From Bacillota bacterium (lineage in GTDB: Bacteria > Bacillota > Clostridia > Acetivibrionales > DSM-1351): 64,000 nt of DNA. This document shows positions 7,906 to 17,010 of the stretch, in pieces. Location: assembly GCA_023390335.1 (NCBI GenBank), contig JAEWCZ010000044.1, positions 38,110 to 102,109 on the forward strand, in the 5' to 3' direction. A model generated the notes under the pieces. It did not search any database, was not told the DNA's origin, and saw only the letters and a program-made list of their open reading frames with translations. Positions within the stretch are counted from its first letter, which is position 1. Each line of letters starts with the position of its first letter. The translations under genes were made by a program, and so were the position numbers.

Positions 7906-8674
7906 TTAGTTTATTGATATCAGATTCAGTCTTAATGCCTTAACAACTGCTTCGATACCACAGTTTGCCTCTAATTTTCTAAACAAAATTTTTTTATGGC
8001 TCTTTATAGTATCAAAGCTAAGGTTCAGCTCCAATGCTATGGCTTTATCCGTCATACCCTTGGCCATGAAGTTTAAAATATCCAACTGCCTGCTGCTTAG
8101 CTTTACTTTGCTATGTTCACCCTGCGCTACCTTGCATCTGGATTCACTAACTATCTGGTAACCCAGTAAATTTGTTATCGCAATCATTTCTTTACTGATT
8201 TCCCATTCTGCTGTTGTCACTGCAAGATACGCCACCACTTCTTGATTTACGTGGAGAGATATGGAGTAAAAATGATTATTCCGGAGAAAAACGAAATAAT
8301 GTTGTTTGGGAAAGGTATACATTGGTTTCTTCAATATAATCGTCAATGCAATTGCATTGGTTCCGGCACTGTCTTCCGTAAAAATCATACCTTCCTGAAT
8401 ATGAGACATCCGCTTTCCGTTGCATTCCTTGCTTTTCTTTAATAAAGCTCCAAAAGAATCCACAAGCAAAAAACAGTGCTCGTTAGTTATGAATCTGCTT
8501 ATTCTTCGAATAGAATCATCAAATGCAGACAACAACAAATTGTTTTTTTTTTCTTATTTCCAACTCGTGGTTTTCCAAACGTTGCTCAGGCAATGATAAA
8601 TTACTCGGCAACCCCTTTTCCATGCATCTTCTCCATGAACATAAAACTTCTTCATTATTTGTTAAACACTTCAT
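7906..8674 (-). CDS. AcoR-like GAF / LuxR-HTH transcriptional regulator, frame interrupted at an A10 tract
   Basis: The intact 210-residue frame (7906-8538) has a GAF-like segment with the AcoR-type signature 'EGMIFTEDSAGTNAIALTI' and a C-terminal LuxR HTH ('LSSRQLDILNFMAKGMTDKAIALELNLSFDTIKSHKKILFRKL'). Upstream, another frame starts at an ATG at 8674 after GGGAGG and encodes 'MKCLTNNEEVLCSWRRCMEKGLP...LENHELEIRKKK', the usual start of AcoR-type regulators ('SW.RC...GL', 'EL...'). The two frames join in sense if the A10 run (T10 at 8543-8552 on the plus strand) lost one base. So the full gene is 7906-8674 with a slippage-prone tract: a sequencing error, a phase-variable switch or a young pseudogene. 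It probably controls the operon downstream on the same strand. Confidence 0.8.
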
Positions 8675-8887
8675 TACGTCAACCTCCCAAAATAAGTTAG
8701 TAATTATATATCACTTTTACTATGATAATGTAGGAATATTATGGAATTTGTCTCATTTAGGGAGAATAGTACCTTTAGCTATATTTACACACTGTTATTC
8801 GCTAGGATCGTAGATTGGAACGTAACATTCACTACACTTTAGTCATAATCTGTATTATAAAAAAGTAATCGGAGTTGATTTATAGCT

Positions 8888-9268
8888 ATGAATGAAACGC
8901 TATGCAATGAACTTGCTAATATCCTAAAAGGTGAAAGTAAATTTAAAAATAATGTATGCACAGTAACAAGTGATCGTAAAAATCTTAATGTTAAGCTACT
9001 GGGGAACCAATTACATACAGGTAATATGTTCTCCTTTGCTCCATCCACGGAATCCGGTAAATCACTAATTACAGGAGAAATTGTTTTACTGGAAAATGAA
9101 GTTCCTTATATTGTTAGTTCTCTATATAATCAAGGTATTACGGTAAGTGCAATTCATAACCACTGGCTTGGGGATCAACCTCATCTGATTTATGTGCATT
9201 TTGAGGCACTAATGGAGCCCCGGACATTTGCTAATAAAGTTGCTTATATTTTAAGTTATATAGAATAA
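8888..9268 (+). CDS. DUF1259 family protein
   Basis: 126 residues that match DUF1259 along their whole length: 'GEIVLLENEVPYIVSSLYNQGITVSAIHNHWLGDQPHLIYVHFEAL'. The 'TAIHNH....P.L..VHF' core is the family hallmark; biochemical function is unknown. Many family members are secreted and longer; this is a short cytoplasmic single-domain form. GGAGTTG lies 13 bases before the ATG. It is divergent from the AcoR-like regulator, with 213 bases between them. Confidence 0.85.
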   Translation: MNETLCNELANILKGESKFKNNVCTVTSDRKNLNVKLLGNQLHTGNMFSFAPSTESGKSLITGEIVLLENEVPYIVSSLYNQGITVSAIHNHWLGDQPHLIYVHFEALMEPRTFANKVAYILSYIE

Positions 9269-9349
9269 AATGTTTTCGTTCCAAACTATTGAATTGTTGG
9301 TAAATAATATGTAATACTTAAAGAAGTAAATAAACAAAAGGAGTTCGTT

Positions 9350-9601
9350 ATGGATTTAATAATAATATTTGGAGCAATTATACTGTTGTCAAGCATAATT
9401 GCTTTCCTAGTCATATTTAAATGGAACTCTTCACTAACAAAAAACTATAATTTGCGTTGTACAAGTTGTAAAAGCATTTGTGATTCTGAATATATAAAAA
9501 CTGCTGTTAATATTAAAACTGCCATTATTTACGAGCTAAGACTTAAATGTCCGGCTTGTTCAGAGGAGACAATTTTTGAAGCTGTAAAGGTAAACAAATA
9601 A
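9350..9601 (+). CDS. Small membrane protein with zinc-ribbon
   Basis: 83 residues: one N-terminal membrane helix (residues 3-25, 'IIIFGAIILLSSIIAFLVIF'), then two cysteine pairs 'LRCTSCKSIC' and 'LKCPACSEET', about 30 residues apart, that would form a zinc ribbon. No family is recognised. It resembles the zinc-ribbon membrane protein at 16699-17001 in overall plan only. AAAGGAG precedes the ATG. A strong terminator follows immediately. Confidence 0.75.
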   Translation: MDLIIIFGAIILLSSIIAFLVIFKWNSSLTKNYNLRCTSCKSICDSEYIKTAVNIKTAIIYELRLKCPACSEETIFEAVKVNK

Positions 9602-9602
9602 G

Positions 9603-9640
9603 CCAGCCAGCGCCGAAAGACGCTGGCTTTCAATCTCTTT
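9603..9640. terminator. Bidirectional hairpin between converging genes
   Basis: GCCAGCG / CGCTGGC stem (AAGCCAGCG...CGCTGGCTTT) between the stop of the zinc-ribbon protein and the converging MYG1 gene; A- and T-rich flanks on both sides. Confidence 0.8.
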
Positions 9641-10634
9641 ATCTATTTTTTCTTATTTTAATAACTAATTTATTTTTCAAAATTAACCGTAAAATATCAA
9701 AAACATTTCTTTCTGTGATTCTGTTTTCAACTTTGTGTTCTTGCTTTGAAATAGCAATATCCGCCATTTTCAATATGCTTTCAAATGAACCGGCTTTGGC
9801 TATAAATCTCGATGAATGACAAAAGATCGCATCATTTATGCCTATTACACTGTTCAGTTCCTCTTCCCTTTTCCCTGCCCATTCCTTAGGAAGACTCTTT
9901 CTGTCTCTGCGGACTTCACCGTACTCTCGAACTGTTTGAATATAATAGCCTTCTTCTTTTGGATAAATTACATACAAAACTTCTTTATTTATATCAATTT
10001 CTTTTAATGTGCGTTCCCATGGATAAGAGTTATCTAATATTAACAGTTCAGGCCTCTTACGATTATTGTATGCGTCTATTACAAAAGTTCTAGCTTTAAG
10101 TGTCGAAACCTTTTGATCTATTAAGTTCTCAAGTATATCTTCCGCAAAACCTACTGCATCATTAAAGGCCGCATCCACAGACTCCGGTGAATCCCACGTA
10201 GGGTTATAACCACCAATAATTGAGGAAATGCACATAGTAGGAATAATGTTCTCGGTTGTTCTGATACCGTTATCCGCTGCATCAATTCCCTCTATCAGTA
10301 CAGCATCTACATATCTGAAAATAATTTCAACTTCATTTTCTAGAACTTCGGGATGATTTGATAATATTGCTATCCTTCCGAACTTCCGCCAGATTAGTCC
10401 GCAAGCAGCATATGGGGTACCATTGTCTCTATATTCTTTTTCTAATTGATGATGGTCAAACTCGCCGTTACCGATATCATATATCAAATCCTGTTTTTCA
10501 AGTATCTCCGGGTCTCTGGTTCTGGTCAGCTCAATTTCAAACACTTGTTTTAGTATAGCTGTTGCCATTACCTCATCAGCATGAAATTTGCCGCTATGAG
10601 TTCCTACTTTCTTCAATTCTTTAGTTGTATCCAC
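9639..10634 (-). CDS. MYG1 family protein (UPF0160, DHH-like metal-dependent hydrolase)
   Basis: 331 residues, full family length. Signatures: 'VGTHSGKFHADEVMATAIL' at the start, 'RDPEILEKQDLIYDIGNGEFDHHQ' (DHH-type metal ligands) and 'SIIGGYNPTWDSPESVDAAFNDAV'. Family members are manganese-dependent nucleases/phosphoesterases; in eukaryotes MYG1 is a 3'-5' exoribonuclease, while the bacterial role is not settled. The start is a GTG at 10634 with GGAAGGA just upstream; there is no ATG in reach. Monocistronic by spacing. Confidence 0.92.
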   Translation of the reverse strand: MDTTKELKKVGTHSGKFHADEVMATAILKQVFEIELTRTRDPEILEKQDLIYDIGNGEFDHHQLEKEYRDNGTPYAACGLIWRKFGRIAILSNHPEVLENEVEIIFRYVDAVLIEGIDAADNGIRTTENIIPTMCISSIIGGYNPTWDSPESVDAAFNDAVGFAEDILENLIDQKVSTLKARTFVIDAYNNRKRPELLILDNSYPWERTLKEIDINKEVLYVIYPKEEGYYIQTVREYGEVRRDRKSLPKEWAGKREEELNSVIGINDAIFCHSSRFIAKAGSFESILKMADIAISKQEHKVENRITERNVFDILRLILKNKLVIKIRKNR

Positions 10635-10755
10635 AATAATCCTTCCTTCGGGAGTTTTATTAATGCAATTATTTTTACATTATTGTGTTCTAACAAGGTT
10701 ATTTTGATTCATAAAGAATTAATGTTTAACGATTGCTGTGCTGCCCTCTTTAACT

Positions 10756-10785
10756 ATAAAAGAGCGACCGAAGCCGCTCTCTAAC
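10756..10785 (-). terminator. Terminator downstream of the MerR-like gene
   Basis: Read on the minus strand: AGAGCGGC TTCG GTCGCTCT followed by TTTTAT. Stem of about 8 bp with a TTCG loop. Confidence 0.8.
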
Positions 10786-10787
10786 GA

Positions 10788-11048
10788 TTAAATTGATTCT
10801 ATTTCTTTTTTTATTTGAGGAATTGATAATCCATCTTCCTTAAGTTTTTTTATCAAAAAAATTCTTTCTAAAGTTTCGGCTCTCCTATAGCGTCTTGTTA
10901 GATTTTCCTCTGCCTGTTCAAAATGAAGCATATTTTCCTCGGTGTAAAATTTCAGCGTACTGTACCGAACACCCGTTAAACGAACTAATTCCCCAATTGT
11001 AACATATTCTGCAGTTTCTATTACTTCCATGGGTCTTTGTCTTGACAA
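10788..11048 (-). CDS. MerR-like HTH protein
   Basis: 86 residues, a DNA-binding domain with no effector domain: 'VTIGELVRLTGVRYSTLKFYTEENML....TRRYRRAETLERIFLIKKLKEDGLSIPQIKKEIESI'. The order HTH, wing and dimer helix is that of MerR regulators, but the protein stops before any ligand-binding part. It lies 23 bases downstream of the GPP34 gene on the same strand and is probably co-transcribed with it. Confidence 0.82.
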   Translation of the reverse strand: MSRQRPMEVIETAEYVTIGELVRLTGVRYSTLKFYTEENMLHFEQAEENLTRRYRRAETLERIFLIKKLKEDGLSIPQIKKEIESI

Positions 11049-11071
11049 TCAAATCACCCCACTTTAAACAA

Positions 11072-11716
11072 TTATGTGCTTAGTATTATAATCCATGTAT
11101 CAATATAATCCACCATCTGCTTTATTAATACTCCTGCTTCGCTCTGTTTGATTTCCTTTAAGCGGTCATTAAGCTTTTGCATCTCGTATTTTGAGAAATA
11201 TTTCTTTATTAATCCGCTTTTATTTAATAATGCTCCCAAGACAATCGCTTCATCAGAAACATTGCCTTCTTCTAATAATTCTGCCCGCAGTTTTTCCACA
11301 ACTTTTGTTACTTCATTTTCGTTTGGTTTAAAGCGAACTTTATTTTTGAATAATCCTTGATTACCTTGTTCAACAACACACCCATCTGCAACAATGGAGT
11401 AGCCAACTGATTTGAAAAATTCATTTGCCAGCGTAAAGTCAAAAGCGTATTTTTCAGCGATTGTTTGAATTTTCATAGGTTTGTCGGTCTTGATTAATTC
11501 GTATATAGGTGTCAAATACATTTTGTCAGATGATAAATCCTTACTGATAAACATTTTCTTTTTATCGTCAAGGGCGATGTAACCGTCCATCAATAATTCT
11601 AGAATACCACCAGCAAGAAGACAAGTTGAACTTTCGGTTGAGTTGGTTAATGTCGTACTGCCCTGTGGCTTTAGTGCACATATAAAAAACTCTTGAGTAA
11701 AGGATAGATTTTTCAT
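11072..11716 (-). CDS. GPP34 (GOLPH3-like) domain protein
   Basis: About 214 residues. 'FTQEFFICAL', 'STCLLAGGILELLMDGYIALDDKKKMFI' and 'EAIVLGALLNKSGLIKKYFSKYE' are typical of bacterial GPP34-domain proteins, related to the phosphoinositide-binding Golgi protein GOLPH3. The bacterial role is unclear. GAGGAG lies 9 bases before the ATG at 11716, better than the frame start at 11737. The promoter region carries a striking heptamer repeat (see 11749-11790). Confidence 0.85.
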   Translation of the reverse strand: MKNLSFTQEFFICALKPQGSTTLTNSTESSTCLLAGGILELLMDGYIALDDKKKMFISKDLSSDKMYLTPIYELIKTDKPMKIQTIAEKYAFDFTLANEFFKSVGYSIVADGCVVEQGNQGLFKNKVRFKPNENEVTKVVEKLRAELLEEGNVSDEAIVLGALLNKSGLIKKYFSKYEMQKLNDRLKEIKQSEAGVLIKQMVDYIDTWIIILST

Positions 11717-11748
11717 TATATTTTCTCCTCGTTTCAAAATTCATAATC

Positions 11749-11790
11749 TACTTACTACTTACTACTTACTACTTATTACTTACTACTTAA
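11749..11790 (-). repeat. Six tandem heptamers over the GPP34 promoter
   Basis: Six contiguous 7-bp units TACTTAC (variants TACTTAT and TACTTAA) on the plus strand, i.e. GTAAGTA on the coding strand. They lie just downstream of a TTGACA -35 element (11812-11817) and a weak -10 near 11790-11795, where an operator or leader would be. Confidence 0.9.
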
Positions 11791-11817
11791 GTTTATCATG
11801 TTTTTGTCTTTTGTCAA
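11790..11817 (-). promoter_or_regulatory. Likely promoter of the GPP34-MerR unit
   Basis: TTGACA on the minus strand at 11812-11817 and TAAACT 16 bases downstream at 11790-11795, abutting the heptamer array. Confidence 0.55.
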
Positions 11818-11839
11818 TATAATTATAAGGTCTCCCCAA

Positions 11840-11887
11840 AACAATAGAGAGGCAATATCCCCTGCAGGATATTGCCTCTCTATTGTT
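11840..11887. terminator. Perfect 20-bp hairpin terminator
   Basis: AACAATAGAGAGGCAATATC and its exact complement flank an 8-base loop. It lies downstream of the GH5 gene (minus strand), near the GPP34 promoter region. Confidence 0.85.
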
Positions 11888-11917
11888 AAAATGTTCCTTT
11901 TATTAGCCAATTACATA

Positions 11918-13336
11918 TTAATAAATCGGACCTAATATCAATTTTTTAAACAGAGCGAAGTCAATGGCATCCACATTGCCATCAGCATTCATATCCATTA
12001 CATGCAAAGCCTCTGGGGTGACGGTTATCTTTCCCAGAAGATATTGCTTAAACATTGCAAAATCCAGAGCATCTATCACTTTATCCCCATTAACATCTCC
12101 CAAAATACCTTGATCGCCAGTACCTGTGCCTATTCCGCTCATTATAGCATCAATAATTCCCTGTTGAGTTACTGTCATGGTTTTCCTGTCAAGCAAACCA
12201 AATCCATAGGCTTGATTGTAGTTATTATCCCATACTACAGGTACTCCACCATATTTCTTACAATTAGAACAGATTGCTTTTGCAAAAATCTGACGATATT
12301 TATTATTAGTAGAATCTGCACTTGTTTTGTCTACTGCTCCCCATTCTCCAACAACAAACGGATATCCTTGTGTTACGAATTTATCATACACTGCCTTAAT
12401 CTGGGAATCCATATAATCTTCCTGACCCCATGTTGATTTTCTGTAGATGTCGGTAGCTGTTGCTCCCCACTGTGTTATTGCTCCGGAATTTTCTCCACAA
12501 AAATCCCATGGTGAATAATAGTGAACAGATATCATTAGCCTCTTTTCAGATGCCGGAATTGTTGAAGACCTGTAAGTATCTGTGGGCATAACAAATCCAA
12601 AGTTACCTGTTGTATAGTCAATATTGGTATTCCAGCCCGGAACCAGCAACCACCTTGCAGTGTTGTTTCCGCCGGTTTGACGTACAGTGTCTACAAATAT
12701 CTGATTATAGGCATTGAGATTTGCATAATATGTAGGGTTTGGATTGCTGTAATTACCGTCAAATTCTTCATTCATAGACTCAAAAATTAAATGCTCATCG
12801 TAGTTTACGAATGTATTTGCAATCTGCTGCCATACTTTTTGATATTTGGCTTTAATTGTTGCCTGGTCACTGGAATTTACAAGCAGCCAGGAACCGGTAA
12901 CTGTGTTATAGCCGTCTCCATGCATGTTTATAACTACATACATGCCTTCATTGAAAGCGTAATCGACAACTTCTTTAATTCTTGCCAGCCATGTAGCATC
13001 AACTGTATAATCCGGCGCAGCCCCTATTTTTTTCAAATAGGAAATGGGAATACGAATTGTCTTAAAGCCCAATGACTTTATTTTAGTAATAAGAGCCTGC
13101 GTGATTTTAGGATTGCCCCATGCTTCTTCCCCTGGCATACCGTCAATACTGGCCTCCAACTGATTTCCCAGGTTCCATCCGGCGCCCATTTCAGAAACAA
13201 TTTGCGACTGGTTTAATTGATTAAAATCATTTGTCATTGATGCAGCCGATACTCCTGAACCAAGACAGGAAAATACAGTTGCAAAGGTAACAACCGCAGC
13301 CAGAAAGATTAATTTTAAAGATTTGGATTTAAACAT
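11918..13336 (-). CDS. Cellulosomal GH5 glycoside hydrolase (cellulase/endoglucanase-type) with dockerin
   Basis: 472 residues. Signal peptide 1-31 (cut near 'GVSA-AS'). GH5 domain about 40-385: 'EMGAGWNLGNQLEA', 'VVINMHGDGY', acid/base Glu in 'ESMNEEFDG' and nucleophile Glu in 'FVVGEWGAVDK'. C-terminal type I dockerin about 408-470 with two Ca-binding repeats, 'DVNGDKVIDALDFAMFKQYLLG' and 'DMNADGNVDAIDFALFKKLI'; the Ala-Leu and Ala-Ile pairs at loop positions 10/11 are those of the C. cellulolyticum-type cohesin partner. It cleaves beta-1,4-glucan or related polymers outside the cell, docked on the scaffoldin. AAAGGAGG precedes the ATG. The next gene upstream on the same strand is also dockerin-bearing. 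Confidence 0.93.
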   Translation of the reverse strand: MFKSKSLKLIFLAAVVTFATVFSCLGSGVSAASMTNDFNQLNQSQIVSEMGAGWNLGNQLEASIDGMPGEEAWGNPKITQALITKIKSLGFKTIRIPISYLKKIGAAPDYTVDATWLARIKEVVDYAFNEGMYVVINMHGDGYNTVTGSWLLVNSSDQATIKAKYQKVWQQIANTFVNYDEHLIFESMNEEFDGNYSNPNPTYYANLNAYNQIFVDTVRQTGGNNTARWLLVPGWNTNIDYTTGNFGFVMPTDTYRSSTIPASEKRLMISVHYYSPWDFCGENSGAITQWGATATDIYRKSTWGQEDYMDSQIKAVYDKFVTQGYPFVVGEWGAVDKTSADSTNNKYRQIFAKAICSNCKKYGGVPVVWDNNYNQAYGFGLLDRKTMTVTQQGIIDAIMSGIGTGTGDQGILGDVNGDKVIDALDFAMFKQYLLGKITVTPEALHVMDMNADGNVDAIDFALFKKLILGPIY

Positions 13337-13453
13337 AATTATACCTCCTTTTTCTTAATAATATATTTATACTCTTGTACTATCTTTAAAAAAATATTAT
13401 TTTTAGTACTAAATTATCATGGATTTTTATACTTTTATGTATTTACTCTAACC

Positions 13454-16000
13454 TTATGGCGAAACAGGAAGTGAATTAATTGTCCCCAACAAGTACATTT
13501 TCAGGTACAAATAATCCATACTGTCGATGGCACCGTCGGAATTCAAATCCCCAGCCTGCTGCCAATATGCGGAAGGCATTGAGTTTGTTTTTTGTAAAAT
13601 ATAACTTCGCATTATGCTGTAATCCAAAACATCCACAATACCGTCTCCATTTACATCACCATAAAGAAAAGCAGGTGCCGTATTTGGTTTAACAATAACC
13701 GCATAATTCACAAACGTAGCAGATCCCCCATTAGTTCCAAGCCTCACAACAGAACCGGAAGGAAAATCCTTTTTGTACAGGTTGAAAATAATTGTGTTAT
13801 CATCGTTTAAGGATTCACCTGTTTTTGTCCAGTCGTTTAGCCATGAAGGGATACTGGTCATTCTTGAATCTAAACCAACATAAACCGATATATTCGTTTT
13901 TGCCGTAAAATACGCTTCCTCAGATAAATAACTTTTAGAATCACATGCAGTCCTTATCCATTCAGCACCCGCAAAACTCTGAGGAATTTTTGTATATTTA
14001 TATGTTCTGTCCCCATAAACTGTATCACCAACCTGCAAATTTGATTGTATGTACCAGTCAGCTGCATTGTTGGAATCATTGACCCTTAGTGATTTTATTA
14101 ATTCTCCATCCCCTGTTGAAATATTTGGAGCCGGCGGCGTTGACATGCCCTCACCCAAATAATAATCAGGGTAAACAGAAGACAGATATCCCTTAACATC
14201 TACAGAATTCCTGTAGGCTGGGTTATGCATCAGTGTATATAGCCTGTAGTTGGTTGGAATGGTTGTAGTGTAGATACGAAGCTCAGTATTGTCTGTGGTT
14301 TCAAGAATAACTTCCTCTCGCCAGTCACCCAAAATATCACCATAGAAAGGCGGTCTCCCCGCATATGTTGACTTGACCCCCTCTTGATAAATTGAATATA
14401 GCCGGTTGCTGGTTTTTGTAGTGTAATTCCATTTATTTATTGCCGCATTGAAGCCATTTGAATCAGTACCTATAAAAAATTCTCTGAGTAAATCCCCATC
14501 CCACCATATACTTAAGTATGGAAAAGATTTTTCAGACCCGATAACCTCTCCCTTGCAGTTGTATAAATTCTCAAGTGTAGACCAGGATTCCATGCCCTTG
14601 TAATTTGGATCGATATCAGCACAATCCCCTCTTCCTACATCACCGACTGCACTCATATACATTTTTTTAATAATGGTGCCATTACCTGCATCATATAAGG
14701 CTGCACCCAAAAGGCTCGGGTTGTTCTGCTGTATTGCATAACATTCAAGACCATTTCTGTCGGGATCAATATCCCCTATTATAAACCGATCTCCATGTGT
14801 CAACTCCGTTGCGTACAGTAATGTACCGTCATCATTGAGCATGGAGCCTCCCCAGGATATTTCGTCTTTTCCGTCCTTATCTACATCTACCGCACGAATA
14901 GCGTGAAAATCAGGGAAATTTTTACCGGATGGCAATACCTGATTTCTAGCATCCCATTTCCATCGCTGACTAAGCTTTCCGTCCTTGAAATCCCATGCCT
15001 CTACTTTCATAACATTACCTGGGCCTCTTGACATTACTACACTTGGGTGAATACCGTCCAGATAAGCAACTGTCATAAAAATAAAGCTTGCACGGTTCCC
15101 GTAGTCATCTCCCCAGTCCGTCACTTTTCCTCTTGCAATAAAATCTGCCCTACTCAGCTCTTTACCTGTCATTCCATCAACTACAGAAATAAATTCGGGG
15201 CCTGATAGGACCTGATAGCTTGTTGAAGATGTATTACAATAGTTAGTTATTCCGTCATTATTTGTGTCTCCGATTAAGGTACCGTCACCAAACCTGGTAC
15301 TTTCACCGGTTTTTATAAGAACTTCTGCCTTTCCGTCACTATTTAAATCCGATACAACCAAAGGTGAAGTCATAGCGGTGTTAAATGTTTCGATATTTGG
15401 CCCGAGATCAATGCGCCATAGAAATGTTCCGTCTGATTTATAGGCCTCTACCTGCACTGGAGACCTGTCATCATTCATACGCTTTACTATATAATCATAT
15501 TTTCCGTCACCATCAAGATCACCTACATTTATATGCATTGTATAATATCCTGTGGGAAGGGTTTTTAATTTTAGTGGAATATATTGTCTGACAGGAGTAC
15601 TTGCAGCCAAAGTGTACTGTTCACTTTCACTACTCTCAATTTCGTTCAAAACAGTTCTTACTATGTAAGTGTTATCCTTTGTTGTGTCAACCCCGTTATC
15701 AACATAATTTGTACTGGATGTAATTGGTGAGCTATTGAGTTTAACTTCATTTCCACCGGCAGTTTTTCGGTAAAGATTGAATGCAATACTACCGGGTTCT
15801 GTTCCGAGAAGACGCCAGCCAACATAAACCTTCCCATTTCCCTGATTAATAGCTACAATTCCACGATCCAGCCGTTCAAGCTGTCTGCAGGGAATAGTTG
15901 TTGAAGCTGCATTTACAGATTGTGTTCCTATACCGGCAGCAAAACCGGTACTGATAAGCAAAGCAGCCAAAGTAATGCATACCTTTTTAAAGTACTTCAT
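13454..16000 (-). CDS. PL11 rhamnogalacturonan lyase with C-terminal dockerin
   Basis: About 848 residues. Signal peptide 1-31 ('ALLISTGFAAGIGTQSVNAAS'). PL11 lyase domain to about 630: 'RQLERLDRGIVAINQG', 'VGWRLLGTEPG', 'INVGDLDGDGKYDYIVKR', 'GDILGDWREEVI'. The family cleaves the rhamnogalacturonan I backbone of pectin by beta-elimination. About 635-785 is an extra carbohydrate-binding-like module ('SLRVNDSNNAADWYIQ...'). The dockerin repeats are 'DVNGDGIVDVLDYSIMRSYI' and 'DLNSDGAIDSMDYLYLKMYL', with Val-Leu and Ser-Met at positions 10/11 instead of Ala-Leu/Ala-Ile. GGAGGC precedes the ATG at 16000 (the frame opens at 16015). Confidence 0.93.
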   Translation of the reverse strand: MKYFKKVCITLAALLISTGFAAGIGTQSVNAASTTIPCRQLERLDRGIVAINQGNGKVYVGWRLLGTEPGSIAFNLYRKTAGGNEVKLNSSPITSSTNYVDNGVDTTKDNTYIVRTVLNEIESSESEQYTLAASTPVRQYIPLKLKTLPTGYYTMHINVGDLDGDGKYDYIVKRMNDDRSPVQVEAYKSDGTFLWRIDLGPNIETFNTAMTSPLVVSDLNSDGKAEVLIKTGESTRFGDGTLIGDTNNDGITNYCNTSSTSYQVLSGPEFISVVDGMTGKELSRADFIARGKVTDWGDDYGNRASFIFMTVAYLDGIHPSVVMSRGPGNVMKVEAWDFKDGKLSQRWKWDARNQVLPSGKNFPDFHAIRAVDVDKDGKDEISWGGSMLNDDGTLLYATELTHGDRFIIGDIDPDRNGLECYAIQQNNPSLLGAALYDAGNGTIIKKMYMSAVGDVGRGDCADIDPNYKGMESWSTLENLYNCKGEVIGSEKSFPYLSIWWDGDLLREFFIGTDSNGFNAAINKWNYTTKTSNRLYSIYQEGVKSTYAGRPPFYGDILGDWREEVILETTDNTELRIYTTTIPTNYRLYTLMHNPAYRNSVDVKGYLSSVYPDYYLGEGMSTPPAPNISTGDGELIKSLRVNDSNNAADWYIQSNLQVGDTVYGDRTYKYTKIPQSFAGAEWIRTACDSKSYLSEEAYFTAKTNISVYVGLDSRMTSIPSWLNDWTKTGESLNDDNTIIFNLYKKDFPSGSVVRLGTNGGSATFVNYAVIVKPNTAPAFLYGDVNGDGIVDVLDYSIMRSYILQKTNSMPSAYWQQAGDLNSDGAIDSMDYLYLKMYLLGTINSLPVSP

Positions 16001-16205
16001 TATTATCGCCTCCATTTATTTGGTTATCCGATAATATCTATAAAATTGTAATGTTTATTATTGAAAATTTAGATATGACAATTGCAAAAGACGTTATTCT
16101 AGTTTCGGAATATAAAAAAATATTATGGTTTGAATTTATCAAATTGTGCCAGAAATGTCAAGAATCTTCTACGAAAGCCCCTTCTTAATATAGCATTTAG
16201 CTAAT

Positions 16206-16598
16206 TTAACAACCAATTTCAATATAATTACCTTCAGGGTCAGCTATCCAAAAATTTCTTTGTCCCCATGGTTGGGTAACCGGATCACCTGTCAATGCTT
16301 TAACACCAAGTGCCGTTAGTCGTTTATATTCTCTATCCACATCATCTTTAGTAGGAACGCCTATGCCAATTTCCATTGTCTGATTAAATCCTTTTGGTGG
16401 GTAATAAGGTTGATTCATAGAAGCGGCAAATTGTTTCCTATCGAACATAAACAACCCGCCATCGTTTACTTTGAAGCTTGCAAATGGTCCTCCATCCCAA
16501 TCTGTTTCAAAGCCCAGTATATCTCTATAAAACGACACCATCTTTACGATATCTTCAACGAATAACCCGGTATGTACACTTCCTGACAAAACGCCCAT
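16206..16598 (-). CDS. VOC superfamily (glyoxalase/bleomycin-resistance-like) protein
   Basis: 130 residues, one VOC domain made of two beta-alpha-beta-beta-beta modules: 'HTGLFVEDIVKMVSFYRDILGFETDWDG' and 'TQPWGQRNFWIADPEGNYIEI'. Metal-binding positions (His in 'VHTGLF', Glu in 'YIEI') are present. The substrate cannot be told: a dioxygenase, glyoxalase or antibiotic-binding protein are all possible. GAGGG lies before the ATG. Monocistronic. Confidence 0.88.
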   Translation of the reverse strand: MGVLSGSVHTGLFVEDIVKMVSFYRDILGFETDWDGGPFASFKVNDGGLFMFDRKQFAASMNQPYYPPKGFNQTMEIGIGVPTKDDVDREYKRLTALGVKALTGDPVTQPWGQRNFWIADPEGNYIEIGC

Positions 16599-16698
16599 AT
16601 AAATACCCTCTTATTTAAAATTTAATTATCTATTTTACAAATTGCTTAATATTCAGAAGTATAGTATAATTCCTTATTATTACCAATAGGAGCAATAT

Positions 16699-17001
16699 AT
16701 GTTTAAATGTCCACATTGTAATCAAAGAACTATTTCATTACTAACAAAGCTATCTCTCAGACCAAAAAAACTTTTTGTCCCAAGAAAGACTATAATTTGT
16801 ACCTCGTGTAAAAAAACCGTTTCAGTCCCTTATTGGTCTATTATTATTGAAATGTGTTGCTTTTTAGCCTTTATTATAACAGCATCAGATTATATAGATT
16901 ATAGAAATAAAATTGATGTTGCCTTAGCTATTACTTTTGGCTTTACTATATATATGGCTTCATACTTGCTGATAGTTCCATTAATTAAGTGGAAAGAATA
17001 A
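16699..17001 (+). CDS. Zinc-ribbon membrane protein
   Basis: 100 residues: 'MFKCPHCNQRTIS...IICTSCKKTVSVPYW', a CxxC...CxxC zinc ribbon, followed by two membrane helices (about 50-70 and 75-96). Function unknown. Ribosome site AGGAG 8 bases before the ATG. It converges with the methyltransferase gene. Confidence 0.75.
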   Translation: MFKCPHCNQRTISLLTKLSLRPKKLFVPRKTIICTSCKKTVSVPYWSIIIEMCCFLAFIITASDYIDYRNKIDVALAITFGFTIYMASYLLIVPLIKWKE

Positions 17002-17010
17002 CGCTAAGAA

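Noticed and set aside
8476..8813. Overlapping plus-strand frames of 74 and 96 codons
   Set aside because: They are antisense to the AcoR-like N-terminal region and lack any domain or ribosome site.
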